8,022 nt of DNA from Candidatus Hydrogenedentota bacterium (lineage in GTDB: Bacteria > Hydrogenedentota > Hydrogenedentia > Hydrogenedentales > JAEUWI01): positions 1 through 8,022 of the forward strand of contig JAUIKJ010000123.1 of assembly GCA_030430835.1 (NCBI GenBank), written 5' to 3'. The notes under the pieces are model-generated. The model had not been told where the DNA came from, searched no databases, and saw nothing but the letters and a program-made list of their open reading frames with translations. Position 1 is the stretch's first letter, and each line of letters starts with the position of its first letter. Below, piece after piece: positions 6,081 to 8,022 of the stretch. Made by a program: the position numbers and the translations under genes.

Positions 6081-7802
6081 ATGTCCCGAATCATATTGGT
6101 GATCGTGTGCCTCATCGCGATCGCCACAGGCGTCTCCGCCGCACCGCCCAACATCGTCCTCATCCTCACCGACGATCAGGGCTACGCCGACCTCGCCTGC
6201 CACGGCAATCCGGACATCCGCACGCCGAACATCGACCAGATGTACACCGAAAGCCTGCGGCTCACGCAGTATTACAACGCGCCGGTCTGCGCGCCGACGC
6301 GCGCGAGCATGATGACTGGGCGCTACTATTATCGCACCGGCGTGGTGGACACCTACATGGGCCGGGCGATGATGCACGCGGACGAAATCACGGTGGCCGA
6401 GGTGTTGCGTGACCACGGCTATAAGACCGGCATCTTCGGCAAGTGGCACCTGGGCGACAACTATCCGCTGCGCGCGATGGACCAGGGCTTCGAAGAATCG
6501 CTGGTGCATATGGGCGGCGGCATCAGCCAACCGTCCAACCCGATGGGCAACGGCTATTTCGATCCGGTGGTGATGCACAATGGCGAGCCGGTGCGGAAGG
6601 AAGGCTACTGCACGGACATCTTCGCCGACGCGACCATCGACTTCATTGAGGCGAACCAGGACAAACCTTTCTTCGCCTATCTCTCCACCAACGCGCCGCA
6701 CACCCCGCTGCTGGTCGATGACAAGTATGCGCAGCCCTACCGCGACAAAGGGATCCCCGACGCCACCGCGCGCACCTATGGCATGGACGAGAACATCGAC
6801 GAGAACGTCGGCAAGATCCTCGCGAAGGTGGATGAACTGGGGCTGAAGGAAAACACCCTCGTTATTTTCATGACCGACAACGGCCCGCATGTACCGCGCA
6901 ACGAGCCGCGCTATGACGCCGGCATGCGCGGCCGCAAGGGCCAGGTCTACGAGGGCGGCATCCGCGTGCCCTGCATCCTGCGTTGGCCCGGCACCTTGCC
7001 CGCCGGCGAGGACCTCGCCATTCCCGCCGCGCACATCGACCTCTTCCCCACGCTGCTCGCCATCTGCGGCATCGACGCGAAACCGGAGAAACCCATCGAT
7101 GGCCGTAACCTCTGGCCGGCCATCCAGGAGCGCGACAACGATTTCTTCGAGCGGCCCCTGGTCTTCCAATGGCACCGCGGCGACCGCCCGGAGCCCTTCA
7201 ACAGTTCCGCGATTCGCATGGGCAATCTCAAGCTCGTCAAGGACGACGAACTCTACGACCTCGCCGCCGACCCCGGCGAGACGACGAACATCATCGCCGA
7301 CCACCCGGAGGAAGCCGCGCGCCTGAAACGGAGCTATGAGGACTGGTTCGCCAGCGTACAAGCAGAGCGCGACTTCGCGTTTCCGCGCATCGCCATCGGC
7401 AGCAAACACGAGAACCCGGTGGTGCTCACGCCGCAGGACTGGCACGGAGAAACCGCGTGGCGCTCGGGCACGGGAAATTACTGGGAAGTAGAGGCCGCGA
7501 AGCCGGGCAAGTATGAACTCACGGTTCACTTCTACAAGCCGCTGGATTCGGCAACACTGGAAATCGACTTCGGTGGTCAGACCCGTACGGTGACGGTGGA
7601 GCCCAAGGGCCGCAGTGCCGCTATCGCGGATCCCTTCGACGTCGCGGGTGGCCACACACGCCTCGGCTTCAGGGTGACCAGTGAACTGGAGAAAGGCAAC
7701 GGCGTCCGCTTCTTCGAAGTCCGCCGCAAGGGCGCGAAAGACACCTGGGACACCGCGCTCTTCCTCCCCGGCGACGAGGTACCGGATGACAAGGAAGGTT
7801 GA
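6081..7802 (+). CDS. Exported formylglycine-dependent sulfatase (arylsulfatase family, S1)
   Basis: This protein has 573 residues. Residues 1-20 (MSRIILVIVCLIAIATGVSA) are a Sec signal peptide. NIVLILTDDQG (24-34) gives the first calcium-binding aspartates. CAPTRASMMTGR (70-81) is the sulfatase signature, with Cys70 the residue converted to formylglycine by a separate maturase. GKWHLG (120-125), NAPHTPL (204-210), MTDNGPH (264-270) and KGQVYEGGIRVP (286-297) supply the other active-site residues, so the enzyme looks intact. After about 440 comes a beta-rich tail, with LTPQDWHG and NYWEVEAAKPGKYELTVHF, found behind many planctomycete-type sulfatases. ATG 6081 is chosen because AAAGGA ends 8 nt upstream; ATG 6072 would add MPS. 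The frame stays open up to 5940, but that extension runs antisense into the oxidoreductase gene. The enzyme should hydrolyse a sulfate ester, probably on a glycan; the exact substrate is unknown. Confidence 0.93.
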   Translation: MSRIILVIVCLIAIATGVSAAPPNIVLILTDDQGYADLACHGNPDIRTPNIDQMYTESLRLTQYYNAPVCAPTRASMMTGRYYYRTGVVDTYMGRAMMHADEITVAEVLRDHGYKTGIFGKWHLGDNYPLRAMDQGFEESLVHMGGGISQPSNPMGNGYFDPVVMHNGEPVRKEGYCTDIFADATIDFIEANQDKPFFAYLSTNAPHTPLLVDDKYAQPYRDKGIPDATARTYGMDENIDENVGKILAKVDELGLKENTLVIFMTDNGPHVPRNEPRYDAGMRGRKGQVYEGGIRVPCILRWPGTLPAGEDLAIPAAHIDLFPTLLAICGIDAKPEKPIDGRNLWPAIQERDNDFFERPLVFQWHRGDRPEPFNSSAIRMGNLKLVKDDELYDLAADPGETTNIIADHPEEAARLKRSYEDWFASVQAERDFAFPRIAIGSKHENPVVLTPQDWHGETAWRSGTGNYWEVEAAKPGKYELTVHFYKPLDSATLEIDFGGQTRTVTVEPKGRSAAIADPFDVAGGHTRLGFRVTSELEKGNGVRFFEVRRKGAKDTWDTALFLPGDEVPDDKEG

Positions 7803-7807
7803 GTTGA

Positions 7808-7837
7808 CCACCGATAAAAAGGGATGAACACCGATGA
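7808..7837 (+). repeat. Three degenerate 10-bp repeats overlapping the next gene start
   Basis: CCACCGATAA, AAAGGGATGA and ACACCGATGA (7808-7817, 7818-7827, 7828-7837) are in tandem, with GAT recurring every 10 bp. The second unit holds the ribosome-binding purines and the third holds the ATG of the following gene. Intergenic repeats of the ACCACGGATGAACACGGATGA type are familiar from several environmental phyla, and this looks like a decayed short example. Confidence 0.45.
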
Positions 7838-8022
7838 AGACAATCCTGCTGTCACGGATGCTTGCGGCAATGCCCCTCACGGCTTCCGCTGACGAAGGCC
7901 TGCACTGGAAAGAGGCCGACAGCACCATCACCCTCTACGAAGACGACGCGCCGGTCTTTGTGTTTCAAGACGCCTTCGTCGAACCACCGGATGGCGTGAA
8001 AGCCATGGAACGCCGCCGCGGT
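7834..8022 (+). CDS. Probable DUF6807 (PmoA-like) exported protein, N-terminal part
   Basis: 63 codons are open to the right edge, so the gene is truncated by the window. The N-terminus MKTILLSRMLAAMPLTASA, then DEG, looks like a short Sec signal peptide, though its hydrophobic core is weak. The mature start, LHWKEADSTITLYEDDAPVF, followed by FVFQDAFVEPPDGV and ERRRG, resembles the opening of DUF6807 proteins: a short beta-rich start, then a PPxGV segment and a basic run before a conserved histidine region that would lie beyond the edge. Despite the PmoA name, these proteins are not established methane oxygenases and are usually found among carbohydrate and sulfatase genes. The purine run AAGGGA ends 9 nt before the ATG. 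The sulfatase stop is 31 bp upstream, so they are probably one operon. Family assignment rests on a short piece. Confidence 0.6.
   Translation, partial: MKTILLSRMLAAMPLTASADEGLHWKEADSTITLYEDDAPVFVFQDAFVEPPDGVKAMERRRG

Noticed and set aside
4646..6412. Plus-strand 588-codon open frame opposite the oxidoreductase gene
   Set aside because: It is a GC-driven shadow: rich in Arg, His, Val and Ala with no domain, no ribosome site, and it runs antisense through a clear Gfo/Idh gene and then out of frame into the sulfatase.
5979..7931. Minus-strand 650-codon open frame opposite the sulfatase gene
   Set aside because: It lies antisense to an intact sulfatase with all catalytic motifs and crosses both its ends. 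Composition is that of a complementary-strand shadow.
7834..8022. Methane monooxygenase subunit PmoA
   Set aside because: The DUF6807 family is often named PmoA-like, but the piece has a signal peptide and soluble beta-rich start rather than membrane helices, and sits with sulfatase genes.

Overview
This GC-rich bacterial window carries seven protein genes, two of them cut by the window edges. I see no RNA gene, CRISPR array or transposase. The gene content is a Tat-exported Gfo/Idh/MocA oxidoreductase, an exported HEAT-repeat protein, an exported formylglycine-type sulfatase and a probable DUF6807 (PmoA-like) protein. That mix is typical of Planctomycetota, Lentisphaerota, Verrucomicrobiota or Candidatus Hydrogenedentota. 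The phylum is an inference; no marker gene is present to settle it.

Left block (1-1811). A GT-C type integral-membrane glycosyltransferase (minus strand, GTG start at 334, running off the left edge) diverges from a two-gene plus-strand operon. That operon encodes a DPM1-like family 2 glycosyltransferase and a class I SAM-dependent methyltransferase, joined by an ATGA overlap. A natural reading is that the GT2 enzyme makes a polyprenyl-phosphate sugar used by the GT-C enzyme to decorate a lipid or surface glycan. The methyltransferase may modify the same product.

Middle gap (1812-2211). This is a 400-bp convergent intergenic region with no gene but many palindromes. It holds a 154-bp element bounded by perfect 10-bp inverted ends, containing two inverted copies of a 19-bp palindromic module. 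It also holds two perfect hairpins and one bulged hairpin, some of which probably terminate the converging operons.

Right block (2212-8022). A minus-strand operon (Tat Gfo/Idh oxidoreductase, then after 19 bp a HEAT-repeat protein with a C-terminal beta-sandwich-like domain) diverges from a plus-strand operon (sulfatase, then the start of the probable DUF6807 gene). The two share a 94-bp regulatory gap. All four products carry export signals, weakest in the truncated last gene. Together they look like a small outfit for handling sulfated or otherwise decorated carbohydrate outside the cytoplasm; the substrate cannot be read from the sequence.

Both divergent gaps contain a near-symmetric -10 core (ACTATACT and GCTATACT) that can serve promoters on both strands. 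Both plus-strand promoters use the same TTGGTG -35-like hexamer. Nothing here is clearly a new defence or mobile system. The most interesting points are the palindrome-rich gap, the paired bidirectional promoters and the uncharacterised exported oxidoreductase/HEAT/sulfatase/DUF6807 grouping.
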